A DNA stretch of 64,000 nucleotides from Diploscapter coronatus (Eukaryota; Nematoda; Chromadorea; Rhabditida; Rhabditidae): positions 16,577,201-16,641,200 of the forward strand of contig OZ038422.1 of assembly GCA_964036155.1 (NCBI GenBank), given 5' to 3'. The position numbers and the translations under genes were made by a program. The first letter of the stretch is position 1, and each line of letters opens with the position of its first letter. Of this stretch, positions 48,029 through 58,839 are shown piece by piece. The notes beneath the pieces are model-generated. The model worked only from the letters and a program-made list of their open reading frames with translations, was not told the origin of the DNA and made no database searches.

Positions 48029-50759
48029 TTATACATCAAGACTGATTTTTACTGAATTAGACAGTGCTACAATGGATATGCTTGGTTTGCCCTGCACATC
48101 GTCTTTCGATCGAATGATCAGCATGTTGCCCTCCTGAGTTGTAAATGATTTGAACGAAATCGACTCGGCATTCACAGCCTCTGCAGCATTCAGAGGCATT
48201 TCTGTTCTTTTCCACTGTAATCGGAGAATTTTATCCCCCGTTCTCTCGAGCTGACACAATTCCATTTCTCCTCCAACTCGCTAAATTTCGAAATCTATTT
48301 TTTCTAAAAAAAAATTTAAAAGTACCACAACAAGGAACGATGGCATTCCATCGACGAATTCAACATTACTCCACAGTCGAATATCCTGAGCCAATGAACC
48401 TGATATCTGTAAATTGAGAGGGCTTGGCTGTTCGTGACTTCTAACTGATAGCTGAAGTAAAGGATTATCATAATCTCGTTGGAGAAATTTATGAAAGAAT
48501 AATGTATCTGAAAATTATACATTTTTCTTTCGGAAAATAAGATCTGTTCGGAAATTGATCATTCTGGAAAACTTGAACAGTTTCGAGAAGAAATTGGATA
48601 AACAAGGAAAACTCTAAAATTTCGAAATAATAATGATCTCAAGAACCTAAAGATCTTTCCAAGAGTTCGAAATTTAATCTAAACTCTAAATCTCTATAAA
48701 ATTCTAACCATGTGTCGTAGAGCAGCAAGAAGTCCTTTATGCGGATTGCTAACAGTTTCATAAACAATAGCTTTAGAGGGGTCTGCCTTGGGAAATGCGA
48801 CAGCGAGTCGACCCATCAAAAATGGCTCTTCATTACATTCTTCACTCATCCTTAAATTTTGCATATGGAAGAGAACTAAAAATAAACAAATGATAGTAAA
48901 TTATAACCTGGTCATCATTCTGGTTCGAAAACTACTTCTCAGCCTTCTGAGAGAAGGCGGTCTTCGCAATTTCACACCAAACCTCCGTTTTCCAAGGGAT
49001 AATATCGAAAATTGAATTTTTCCAGCATCATTAACTAGAGCCATTCCCATTACAGCTGAAATTATAAAATGGAACTTCTATGAAAGTTAACGATAAAAAT
49101 TCTAGCCTCCGTGAATAGTTCTCCTATCTTCCGTATGCTGTTCTTTCTTTGATTCATCAGCTTCATTAGAACTTGCACTCCGTTTCACATTACTTACTGT
49201 TACAAGTCCATTACTCTGAATTTTCAGTTTTCAAAAATATCATATAGTAGCGAACAAAAATATTGGGTCACTAACATATACTATTTGGTTTTAGTCTTGA
49301 CTTCAGTACATATCGGATTGAGTGAAAAATCGGCACACTGACATATCTTATGTGTGATGTTATGTATGCAAATTTTCAACTCAATCCGATAAGTTAAAAG
49401 GGCTGGACGTTAGCTGAAAACCTGCACTGATATGAGAGGATGACCCATTACTTTTATCCGCTACTGTAGCAAGAAAATGACTACTAACTTCAAATTGTTT
49501 AGCAAATAATTTCCTATCAGAGACGGTTCTTCTCGGTCTTTTATTATTAGACGTTCGATTGTCGCCAATTGCATAGACGATCATTCTACCAGCTCTATGC
49601 GTACTTATCTAAATATGCATAATGATGATGGATTTGTGATTCAACTCCTGTATTCTCTAAAATGCTGCTTACAGAGGCTCCATGGCAATAAATGTCCGTT
49701 TTGATGGAATCGATGAGGGTGTGCTCCCCTGTCGCGTAGAGCAGACGAATTGTCAATAAATGAAATCGACGTTCTTCGTGGCTCTTTAGTAGACATAATA
49801 TCACATCGCTGGAAAAGTAGATATGAAAATGACAACATTCATTGGAAACATACTCTGAAACAAAATGGATAGTTTTCCAGTAGAAGTGACTAATAGAAAA
49901 TTGATACGGAATGGGAATTTCGACAGTATTCGAAGCAGAATCGATGCATTGCAACTGAAAATTCAAATTTGTTAAATCTTTTTTTTTTATCCAAAAACTT
50001 TTATAAATCTTCATATAGTGACGACCCAGAGTTTGTAACAATCACGAGTTTGAATAGTCTCTAAATTCTCCAACAGCGAACTAATTTACAAGTGAAGTGC
50101 ACAAATCGAGCCTCAAAGATATTGATGAAACTTTCCAAATAGGGGTTTTGACGATAGGGATTACGATGAAAACATCGAAATTGGCAAAATAAAGAACCTG
50201 GGAGTCGAGAAATCAGTAAAAATCGCCAATTCTACATTGGCATTAATGAATTTGCCAAATTAGCTTACATGTTTGATAAGCAGATTTGCTTATTAATTGC
50301 ACAAAATGTGAGTGAAGAATTGGCGATTTTTACCGATTCCTCGACTCCAGGTTCCTATTTTGCCGATTTCGATATTTTCATCATAGTCCCCATCGTCGAA
50401 AATCCCTATTTGGAAAATGTCATCAGGGTCTGTGAGCTTCAATCTGCGCACTTCCCATATTAGCTAAAAGTTTGTACGCATATTTGATTCACTAGATCGT
50501 AAACTCCTTCCAAAATTTAGGAAGTTTGGTTTACTATATGTGGACCTAGAAAACGGAATTCATAGTCGTAACTGTTCTAAACTTTTCACCGCCACTATTT
50601 CACGTAAAAATATTAAGTCACAGCAAATCCGCATACTTTTTGTTGAACTTCATCCAGGAAGACTTTCCACTTAGCATTTCCATCGAATCCCAATTCCGGT
50701 CCGTTTGGAATTGTAAATGAATCTTGTATTGTAAAAGTAGAGAGAGAATCAACTGACAT
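48029..50759 (-). CDS. Multi-exon protein, unrecognised
   Basis: The start at 50759 gives MSVDSLSTFTIQDSFTIPNG...KWKVFLDEVQQK (exon 50637-50759). Next exons are 49854-49954 (EIPIPYQFSISHFYW), 49673-49808 (VILCLLKSHEERRFHLLTIR), then ISTHRAGRMIVYAIGDNRTS with a Lys/Arg and Ser-rich stretch, VMGMALVNDAGKIQFSILSL, EPFLMGRLAVAFPKADPSKA, SGSLAQDIRLWSNVEFVDGM, and a last exon to the stop at 48029 (ERTGDKILRLQWKRTEMPL). The first three exons sum to 360 nt in phase. Alternating hydrophobic strands suggest a beta-rich fold, perhaps a propeller, but no family was recognised. The foldback element 50081-50463 is inside intron 1. Later exon borders are approximate. Confidence 0.6.
50081..50463. mobile_element. 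Foldback element, about 380 bp, 140-bp arms
   Basis: Left arm about 50081-50232, right arm about 50316-50463. The right arm GAATTGGCGATTTTTACCGA...CCAGGTTCCTATTTTGCCGA is the reverse complement of the left arm, with roughly 85% identity by eye over 140 bp. Outer ends are CTAAT.../...ATTAG. The right arm opens a 64-codon ORF that is an artefact. It lies in the first intron of the gene 48029-50759; a partial relative is at 29355-29500, so this is a dispersed family. Confidence 0.65.
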
Positions 50760-51235
50760 CGGAAGACTCAATGACAATAAATGAATGATAAGAGCTGAGA
50801 AGACAAGAAAGAGGTTGTATAATCAAGGAATGAGTGCGTAGAAGAGACACAATGCTGGAAACATGCAAGGGAGTGACGAGTGCATAAATCTGTCTTATCA
50901 TGTCATGTCATAATATATAATTTAGTGAGGACATAGCTTGGTTTAAAAATTAAAATCATGGTGAAATTCTATTGAAAATTCTTTAAATTGTTAAATTTAT
51001 TGGAGCAAAAAGTTGAAAATCGACTAATAACAAACTATCCTCTACATAAAATATAGAACAGCTTTTTTAATTGCTATCGTCTTTATTCAAAAGGTTAACG
51101 TAGCTTCTTCCACACATTTTTGGATCGTAGATTTGCAAATTGAACAGATGACTTTGTCATAAAAAGTAATCACTAGATTGAGCACTTTTGAATAATGTAT
51201 AAAGACGATGCTAAATGTCGGATATGAAAATGAAT
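50760..51235. other. Intergenic between two minus-strand genes
   Basis: AT-rich sequence with no exon, hairpin or RNA gene that I can support. It must include the promoter or outron of the gene starting at 50759. Confidence 0.35.
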
Positions 51236-51753
51236 TTAACATTTGAAATTAGACCCAATTATTTTCTCATCCTTAATAGGGACATATTCTACAATTGTAT
51301 CTGTTCTCGATATATTTTCTCCAATGATATTTATTGGTACTAGCTGCTCATATGGATTGGATAATTTCATAGCATCTTTTCCACATTTCTGACACGATGT
51401 TTCAATTATGAATTTTCTTCTCTTCGTAGGAACATCTAAATTTTATGAGTATACTTGTGTGCTAAATCGCACCTTTTTCATCATTTTTGAACTTTTGGTA
51501 TCGGTTTTCCTAACTTTCGCTGATCAGAAAACTTGCCCATTTGCCTGACCCAGAGGTTTTGTTTATCACTCTTTTTCTCTATTCTATTGGTCTTTGTTAT
51601 CCCTCGATAAAGAGATGATCTCTTCTCTACCGTTTCTAAAACTTTGTTCTTTCTATCAGACAGAGCAGACACGGCTGCTCTGTTATTTTTGTTCCATTCC
51701 CCAACATGAAACATCTTCAAATTATTCGACTGAGGGCTCAAATCAATTCGCAT
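51236..51753 (-). CDS. Small basic protein with a CxxC motif, unrecognised
   Basis: Three exons (51550-51753, 51473-51509, 51236-51435) total 441 nt, 146 residues, with all ph­ases consistent. It begins MRIDLSPQSNN, has a Lys/Arg-rich middle (RKNKVLETVEKRSS, KTNRIEKKSDKQNLW), then KDVPTKRRKFIIETSCQKCG and ends VPIKDEKIIGSNFKC. The introns are only 40 and 37 nt. The KRRKF-type cluster could be a nuclear localisation signal; CQKC with the terminal C hints at a small metal or redox site but is not a known domain. The first intron is needed because the open frame otherwise runs to a stop without joining the later exons. Confidence 0.55.
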
Positions 51754-52277
51754 GAACGAAAATAGTATAAATTCGCTAACAGCTGGCAGGGTGAATTTTT
51801 ATAACTTTTCCGTGCCTGCATAACTTGATTTAAACTAATTGGTACTCCAAGAAATCTATCAATAATTTGAAAGTCAATAGCCAATTATACAAATTCATTT
51901 GCGAGAATTCCAAAAATGAATTTTGGTGTATTAAGTTCGGATAAATAGTCCTATGAAAATTCATGATACTTTTTGTTTATGTGAAACCTGATACTAAATA
52001 GTCGGCATTTCCTAATCAATTTCGTGAGTTTTGTCAATCACGCAGTAGAGTAAACTGGATAGAAGACGGTCTAACATTTTCCTAAATTTCTAAGAAATAA
52101 ATTTGAGGTTTTAAGAAAACTAGTATAAGGAATATCCGAGAAAAATAAGTTGAATGAAATATATCTAGAACCATGCACTTATTTGAGTGGGGATTTTTCA
52201 GGTTGTACTTCATGCATCACGATTATGTTCAATCATTCATTTAGATTTTTCGTCATTCCCAAAACAAATGATGTGTC
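51754..52277. other. Intergenic, divergent
   Basis: About 520 bp between divergent genes; presumed shared 5' region. No clear element found. Confidence 0.35.
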
Positions 52278-52523
52278 ATGCATTCGTCAAGTTGCGAAAT
52301 TTTTCAGCAGCAGTTGGTTTTATGGCTTCTCACGGGTTATTTGCGCGTTTGCCTGGGATTCTACTCGCTGCTCCGGCAATCAATCGAATCCCAATCGATG
52401 ACAGCTGTGTCCATATTTGTCAGATTTGTCTCATCCACAGCCTTTCTCTGCGCGTTGCTTTTCCCTCTCCAACTCATAATCCTCATTTTTCCGCATTTGG
52501 AAATTCCTCAGCCATTTCTATAG
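52278..52523 (+). CDS. 81-residue two-TM protein ORF, unrecognised
   Basis: A single open frame from MHSSSCEIFQQQ continues through LVLWLLTGYLRVCLGFYSLL, polar RQSIESQSM, a second hydrophobic hairpin FLCALLFPLQLIILIF, and ends EIPQPFL. Base composition rises in GC from about 52310, as in real exons of this genome. It ends TAG at 52523, only 19 nt before the next ATG. The frame is not that of the downstream gene. It could be a small cistron, or the last exon of a gene whose earlier exons I missed (an acceptor-like TTTTTCAG precedes 52307). Confidence 0.4.
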   Translation: MHSSSCEIFQQQLVLWLLTGYLRVCLGFYSLLRQSIESQSMTAVSIFVRFVSSTAFLCALLFPLQLIILIFPHLEIPQPFL

Positions 52524-52542
52524 TAATTTCTAAAATTCTCTA

Positions 52543-53625
52543 TGGCCCCTCGAACAACGTTCGATCAAAATGACAAGAAGTACCAGGCAGTATTTGGCCT
52601 TCTTCATATCAGGGTATTTTCGGAGTTTCAAGAAAACTTTTTAAAATGAAAATCTCTCCAGAAAGCCGCCAAAATAGTGTCCGTGATATTGAATGTTTTC
52701 GCAGTGATCAATCTCATATTCGGGTTGACTCGATCGTCGACGGTTCTTTTCTACACATTCTTCAGGTTATAACAATTGGGGAAGATCTGGACTTAAAAAT
52801 CGGAATTTCATTTCAGCTTTGCATTTTCCGTGGTCGTATTTGGATCTCTTCTTTATGGAGTCTTCAAGGAAAAGCGTCATTATTTGCTTCCTTATTTGTT
52901 GTTTCAAGTACAGTCTTTTTCGTATTTGAATCTATTCAAACTTACCAAATTTGTAGGTTTTATCAGTAGCTGCGACAGTTCTGACTCTTCTGATCTTCCT
53001 GATTTCACTGGCAGCTCATTCGAATATGGTCATCGATTTGGCACAGGACTGGGGTGGCATCAATGTGCACTCGAGTGAATCACAAAAGCAATTCGATTCT
53101 GGTAAATTTTGAATACATTGTTGTTTCTTTTGTGCAATAAAATAATCTAACCTAAATTCTATTTTCCTAAATTAATTGTCCAAGTATTCTGGACTTGCTT
53201 TCAAAATTTCTTCTAGAGTTTATTATTCAAGAACGATTTTTTAGACTTGAAATCATTCACCGTCTGGTTCATTATCATCCTCAGCGTCTACATACTCGTG
53301 CAAGCCTACTTCCTTGAGGTAAAACTTCAAACAATGAGTGTGTGGAATTTGAATTTTGAAAAATTCGGAATCGGATTGGAATTCAGAACCCTAAAACCCT
53401 CAGAATTGAAATTTTTCAGAATCTAAATTCCGCACATCCCTGCTTCAAACCTTTACTGTTTGAAAAGATAAGATTCTCAATTTTCAGTTGATCTACGCCT
53501 TTTACGTATTTCTGAAAGATCGCGAGAACAGTTTCAACTTCAACTTCGACACCTCCTTCACAAATGGCGCATTCGGCTCTACTCCGACAACACCTGGTCA
53601 ATTGCCACATGATGCTATCAATTGA
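52543..53625 (+). CDS. Four-TM (MARVEL/LAPTM-like) membrane protein
   Basis: Six exons starting 52543 (MAPRTTFDQNDKK) with joins near 52610/52662, 52767/52816, 52909/52958, 53101/53245 and 53319/53488. Four hydrophobic helices: VSVILNVFAVINLIFGL, FAFSVVVFGSLLYGVF, VLSVAATVLTLLIFLISLAA, and FTVWFIIILSVYILVQAYFL with LIYAFYVFL. The loop between TM3 and TM4 is polar (AQDWGGINVHSSESQKQF). The cytoplasmic tail is Asn/Phe- and Pro-rich. This topology fits the nematode tetraspan families near DUF7027/LAPTM, but no diagnostic motif is present. It follows the 81-codon ORF almost directly. Confidence 0.65.
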
Positions 53626-53988
53626 TTTTTCATTCGTTGCTTTTAATGGCTAGAAATTTATCACTGGTTGCTGTCAGGTTATTTTCGAGACTATTTATTC
53701 ATTTTCAGATTACGATATAAACCATTATATTTGAAAACCTGTGAATTAAGTATTATTGAATTGTAATTTTCAGCTTCTGAACCTAATAGGAGAAAAATTA
53801 TGAACACTTCATTTCATAAATCAATGCTTTATTGACTTATCTCAAGATTATTCTTGCATAATTTGTACATTATCCCTGTGAAATTTCGTTTCTTGATTTG
53901 CACATTTATTACATTAGAAATCGGAGGATAAACATGAATAAATATTTTGACAGAAGTGTACGCTCTTCTCAACCGTCTGAGGTCTGAT
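53626..53988. other. Intergenic, convergent 3' ends
   Basis: About 360 bp of AT-rich 3' flank between the four-TM gene and the saposin-like gene. Nothing else seen. Confidence 0.35.
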
Positions 53989-55564
53989 TTATGCCTTGAA
54001 ATAGTGGCATTGCCTGTGAATGACTTTGTGGCAGACGGCTGTCGGATCTTGTTCGGTATCAGTGATAACCTAAACGACGAAAATAACTGCTGTTAATAGG
54101 GACCCCTACGAATCTTTGGCTCCCTACCCGCAAAACAAGAAATAATCCGATCCAAATTTTTGTCACATATTTACTGATATATCCTTCATATATTCTCAAA
54201 GCTTCAGGCCAATCCGACTTACAACAGAGTATCTACTAATTTTCTATCTGAAAAATGCTCTTAACTATGGAAATTGACCAAGAATGTTAGTGAATTCAAA
54301 AAAACTTCGTAGATACCCTGTTATAAGTCGAATTGGCCTGAAATTTTCAGAATATATGAAGGAGATATCATTAAATGTGTGATAAAAATTTGGACTGAAT
54401 TACCCAGAAATCAAAGGAAATGATGTAGGAGCAAAACGGTAGTGAGATTAAACAAGAAGATGGAACAGGAATTGTAGCTTCTACATAAAATAACCAGAAC
54501 CGGAGTCGAAATTCCGTCCCACTTTCGATAAATAATGCATATTTGAATGCTCACCTCATGCATGACGTCATCGATCATCGCAACGCAGGCCATTTGTGCT
54601 GCCTTATTCGCAGTCTTCTCCTTACAGTAATCCTCGCAATGATGCTCAATTACAGCCTAAATTGATAATTTTATTGGAAAATAATTTCCAATTGACGTAA
54701 TAGTGCATATTTGAATCACAAAAATTAGATAAAAAGTCATAGGGCGACATTATTTGATTTTTTGTTATATTTCGACGATAAGAATTATCTTTCAAATGTA
54801 AGCTCTTTTGCAATTCTATGCAAAATGTTTGCGATTAGATAATTCCGGAAAAACTAAATTAGAAATCATAAAAATTTGGAGAACAAATTATACTATAAAG
54901 ACAAAAAACGAAATAATACAATTACCTCTTCACATTCACTATAAGTCTCGGCAATCAGAACGAGATCAAGGCAAATTTCACAACCAACATCAGCATCTGA
55001 AATAATTCAATGCGAATAAATAACGTTTTATAAAATATCCTTAGGAAAATCTTGACTTATCGCTTTTTAACTATTAATGAAATTATAAATCAGGATTCTA
55101 GATTCGAGAAGAATATAATTTTATTTTATATACCAGAAAGTGCTTACCAGTTCCAGTAGTGAGATAGAGCCATGTTCGCTTGACATCCACAGCTCCGCAA
55201 TTGTCATCTGCCTGTTGAGGCTTCAGATCTGCAGGCATGCATGATGACAGAGCTATCGACAGAGCAACGAGGGCTGAAATTAATCAAATTAACGAAATAC
55301 CGTAACCCATAAGTCAGATAAACATTAATATTTTGAGAAAGATTTTCAACGGTATAAGTCTTTTCACAAAATCTTAGAAAGGATTAACGAGACGGCTCAG
55401 GATAAACCCTATTTTAATCTGTGTTTACAATAACACTTTAATCAATTGGAAAACTTCCATTAAATTATTCAGAAATATTTCATGCGCTTAATACACTTTT
55501 CAAGATTTCGGTGCATAACAATTTTAAAAAGTGAATACATACCGGCAGTGAACATTTTCTGCAT
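53989..55564 (-). CDS. Secreted saposin-B-like (SapB) protein
   Basis: Five exons (55543-55564, 55148-55273, 54926-54996, 54555-54656, 53989-54069) give 133 residues. Signal peptide MQKMFTAALVALSIALSSC is followed by a short linker and one saposin domain: CEICLDLVLIAETYSECEE, HHCEDYC, MACVAMIDDVMHEV, TAVCHKVIHRQC. The Cys spacing C-x2-C ... C-x7-C ... C ... C-x7-C fits SapB domains, which bind lipids or membranes; in nematodes such proteins (caenopore-like and others) often act in the gut or in defence. The role here is inference. Intron 4 holds a foldback repeat (54141-54412). Confidence 0.7.
54141..54412. repeat. Foldback repeat in saposin-like gene intron
   Basis: The left arm about 54141-54236 (CCAAATTTTTGTCACATATT... 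to AGAGTATCTAC) and right arm about 54312-54412 (GTAGATACCCTGTTATAAGT... to ATAAAAATTTGG) are inverted copies with about 85% identity. The loop is about 75 bp. Non-autonomous element of unknown family. Confidence 0.6.
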
Positions 55565-56323
55565 GATTACAAAAGGCAACTAGAAATGTGACTGAACCCG
55601 ATAGAAATTTAAACCACCTTTAAATCACTTCGAATTGCCTCTCTATCATTTTTATATCCTCCTTGTTATCACTTATCAGTTTGAATCGATCACGTTGTTT
55701 CGCTTCAATTTGCACGCTGCAATAAGCTTTCACCTTGCTGATAATCAGAAAGGCTGACGGATGCGACCGAAATTGAATTGCAAAATAGAAATTTTCGAGA
55801 AAGATATTACCTTATCGGAGGAATTCCGGGCACTGCCACTATTAATCTATGATATGATCGGATTCAATAAAAGTGAAACTTTGTATCAATTTTCAAGTAA
55901 AGACGAAAGTGAACGAATTGCTCACAAAAATTTATAAAATCAAAAGAAAAAAAACTTATTTTATTCCAGTTTACTTTACTTCAGTACCACAGAGTATTCA
56001 GTTTCTTAATGGGTAGTATATCTAGCAATTTATCAATTTATAAACATCAACTTTTACAAAATAAACTTCCTTCAACGAAATTACCTTTGTATCCCATTTG
56101 TACACCCATTCATTTTCTTCGACTTCTTTTCTTCGGGAACAAACGTAGGACGTTTCGAAAGGATAAGGTTTATTATTCCGTGCATAAGGAATATTTTGAC
56201 AGCTCCTCGTGCATAGCTTCCTATGCAAATGAACTGTCATCTTTCATTCTCCCCAGTTCTTTCTTCCTTCCTTTGATTCCCTCCTTTCAACAATTCCTTC
56301 TGTATTCTCCTACATATTTGTCG
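55565..56323. other. Intergenic, divergent
   Basis: 5' region between the saposin-like gene (minus) and the Cys-rich secreted gene (plus). The plus-strand frame is open from 56009 into the next gene's first exon, but its N-terminal part lacks coding character; the signal-peptide ATG at 56324 is preferred. Confidence 0.4.
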
Positions 56324-58839
56324 ATGCTCATTTTGTATATTTTATCGTTTCTATCATCTATCGTAATCACTTATTCTTTTGAAGAAGAATCGCCATTTAT
56401 TCATCCGTATATTCAGCCACCACAGCAATTTTACAATTATTTAAATTATAATAAGGTATTTAGGAAAAGATGTTCTAACTTATTCTAGATAGTTTTTTTT
56501 TTTAAAATAAAGTCGATATCGTTCACAAGATTTAAACAAACAGTTGAGCCAGAACTTTCATTTCACTTTCAGATATTGTCGAGCAATAGTCACTTGAAAT
56601 AAAATAAATCATGTGTTCCTTTGGAGATACAAAATGTATAACGTATTTTGAATTATCGCCAAAATCATTCATCGAACCATTGAAATGACGTAAAATATGT
56701 TGTAGATAGTTCGCTAATTCCCGACTTTTCGTACATCAAAATTGTGATTCTTTTATCTTATTTCAAGTGATCATTCTTCAATAGTATTTAATGAAATAAT
56801 AATTAAATTTGTTCTTTCGAAAATAATTTTCATTAATTCGGAAAAAGGACGTTGAATATCATCAGGCTGAAGACACACGAAGTGAAATAACGAAATGTGG
56901 TCAAGTTGAACAGAAAGCTGTACGCGAATGTGCCGATCCACTTTACCGATTGGGTGTTCTTCAGGTAACTTTTGATCATTTTCGCCCTACAATACCTCGC
57001 ACATGATAAGTTTTTGACTTATATAAAGTTTAAAATAGAAATTTGTCATGAAATTAAACTAAGAGTATGCTGTATGAGGCTTCTGGCGATCGTCCTTCCT
57101 AGGATCGCACTTCCTACAAAAGAATAATTTCATTTTAGTCGAACAGCAGCTTATCCTGGGGTGGTCTTCTGTCACTTTCGAGTCAATATTTCAATCAGCT
57201 TTGCGACAATTTGTTCCTCTTTGATTTGTGCATCGAAAAATACAAGAATGTTTGTTTTGGCGACAAGACGAGCAGAGCTCGTTATGACACAGCACTCAAA
57301 GTTCTGGACTTCCTCTGCAGAGACGGATATGAAGGTATTTCCTTCTACAAAGTGCATAATTTCGAATCCAATTTCCCGGAAAATAATTGCAAGGGATTTT
57401 CAGAAATGGCTCACAATATCGAATGCTTTACAAAAACGCTGTCTCGTGCCGAAGTTATCCAATGTCAAGCAGGTCTTTGAAATTTTCTTTGTTCTGCAAA
57501 CTCTACTTTTGCAGAATTATTAGCAGACACAAGGAAAATTCGGCAAGGAGAAGCCGATCTTGGACATGAATCTGTTTGTGGGTAGGCATTAGGATAAAAA
57601 CGTTATCCAACTAGAATTTTGTTAAAGAACTAAAATAATTTATATTAGAAGAGGGGTTATTTGGTGTTAGGAGATTTTATTTTATTTTCAATAAGTCCAG
57701 ATGAAAAATATTCTGGTGTGCATTTTCTATTTTGATATTTGGTCAAATCTTTCCCAGAACCTCTTTTGTTTAATGCTAATCCTGGCAAAATACCTCTTAT
57801 CGAAGCCAGGGCTGTTGCGGAAGTTCCGATTCCGATTCTGAATTTTTAAAAATTCTATTCTGCAACAGCTCTGATCGAAATGATTAGTATTTGGACTTTT
57901 CATAAATGATTATTGAATTGAATACGCTAGGAGAAATAGTTTGGATATGTTTTGGAAATTCACGATATACTTGCCAGGAGAAGTACTGTAAGTTGAAGAT
58001 ATAAATAGAAAGTACTCAAAATGAACTTCACCATTTGTAAGTTCGTATCGAAGTTGATCTCCATCAATTATGAAATACATAATTCATGCACGAATATTTC
58101 CGAAAAGAGCCAAAATCATAATAATTTATTATTTTTAGCTAATTTTTATCTTGGCAGTTTTCACATGTCTGCTGAAACAAGATTTTCAAATTAAATTTGA
58201 AAAATATACTACAAGCAATATGTTAATCACAGATTCTGCTCAACGTTTATAAGTAAGCCAATTCGGGCATGCTGTACCGAGAATCAGGTTAAAAATTCTG
58301 ATCATGCACACTGATCCGAGGAGTTGAGCTCGAAGTTTCTTTTTCAAAACTTTGCTATTGCATCGAATAATGACAATACTAACGGTCGATTCGAGATATA
58401 AGCCAAGTTTTCATTTAAAGCGTTGTAAAGTAAAACAAAGAAGCAAACTTTAAAAAATCTTGAAAAAAGTACATAGTATTAACTATTCAGCTAATATTCG
58501 CAATCAGGGTACTCGAATTGACTTACCCATCATTTTTGGAAGGATCTGTGATTAATAACACACTGCTACGCTCCTTGCTAGATTATTTTCTATTGAACTG
58601 CTGTATTCATCTACTGAAAAATAACAGCACAATTCTTCAGGGCGATGCGCAACTATATCAACTGTCTGCAATACCCTTTGCGCTATGAATGTGGCTATCG
58701 AGCTCTGCATTTGGTGCGAGCCATGATCGAGCAGCCCGTCGAGATCCTTCTCCCACATTGTCGTCTATCGTTTGCAGAGTCGTTCAGTCTATTTCCCATA
58801 TTCGCTTTCGTTCTTTTGTTGCAGTTCATTTTACAGTAA
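56324..58839 (+). CDS. Cys-rich secreted, probably GPI-anchored nematode protein
   Basis: The first exon (56324-56455) encodes a signal peptide, MLILYILSFLSSIVITYSF. Later exons lie at about 56848-56964, 57140-57471, 57515-57578 and 58643-58839. The ectodomain has evenly spaced cysteines: EITKCGQVEQKAVRECADPL, FNQLCDNLFLFDLCIEKY, NVCFGD, FLCRDGYEG, NNCKGFSEM, IECFTKTLS, VIQCQAELLA, VCGAMRNYINCLQY, YECGYRALH, LLPHCRLSF. This resembles the nematode DUF19/T20D4.11-like extracellular class, though I cannot confirm it. A hydrophobic C-terminus (FSLFPIFAFVLLLQFILQ) directly before the stop suggests GPI attachment. The acceptor of exon 2 is weak (GGAAAAAG or ATATCATCAG). Confidence 0.65.

Noticed and set aside
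50269..50463. 64-codon plus ORF resembling the minus ORF at 29338-29526
   Set aside because: The resemblance is real but comes from shared foldback DNA, not from a protein family.
56009..56323. N-terminal extension of the Cys-rich secreted protein
   Set aside because: The frame is open but composition is non-coding and it would bury the signal peptide that starts at 56324.
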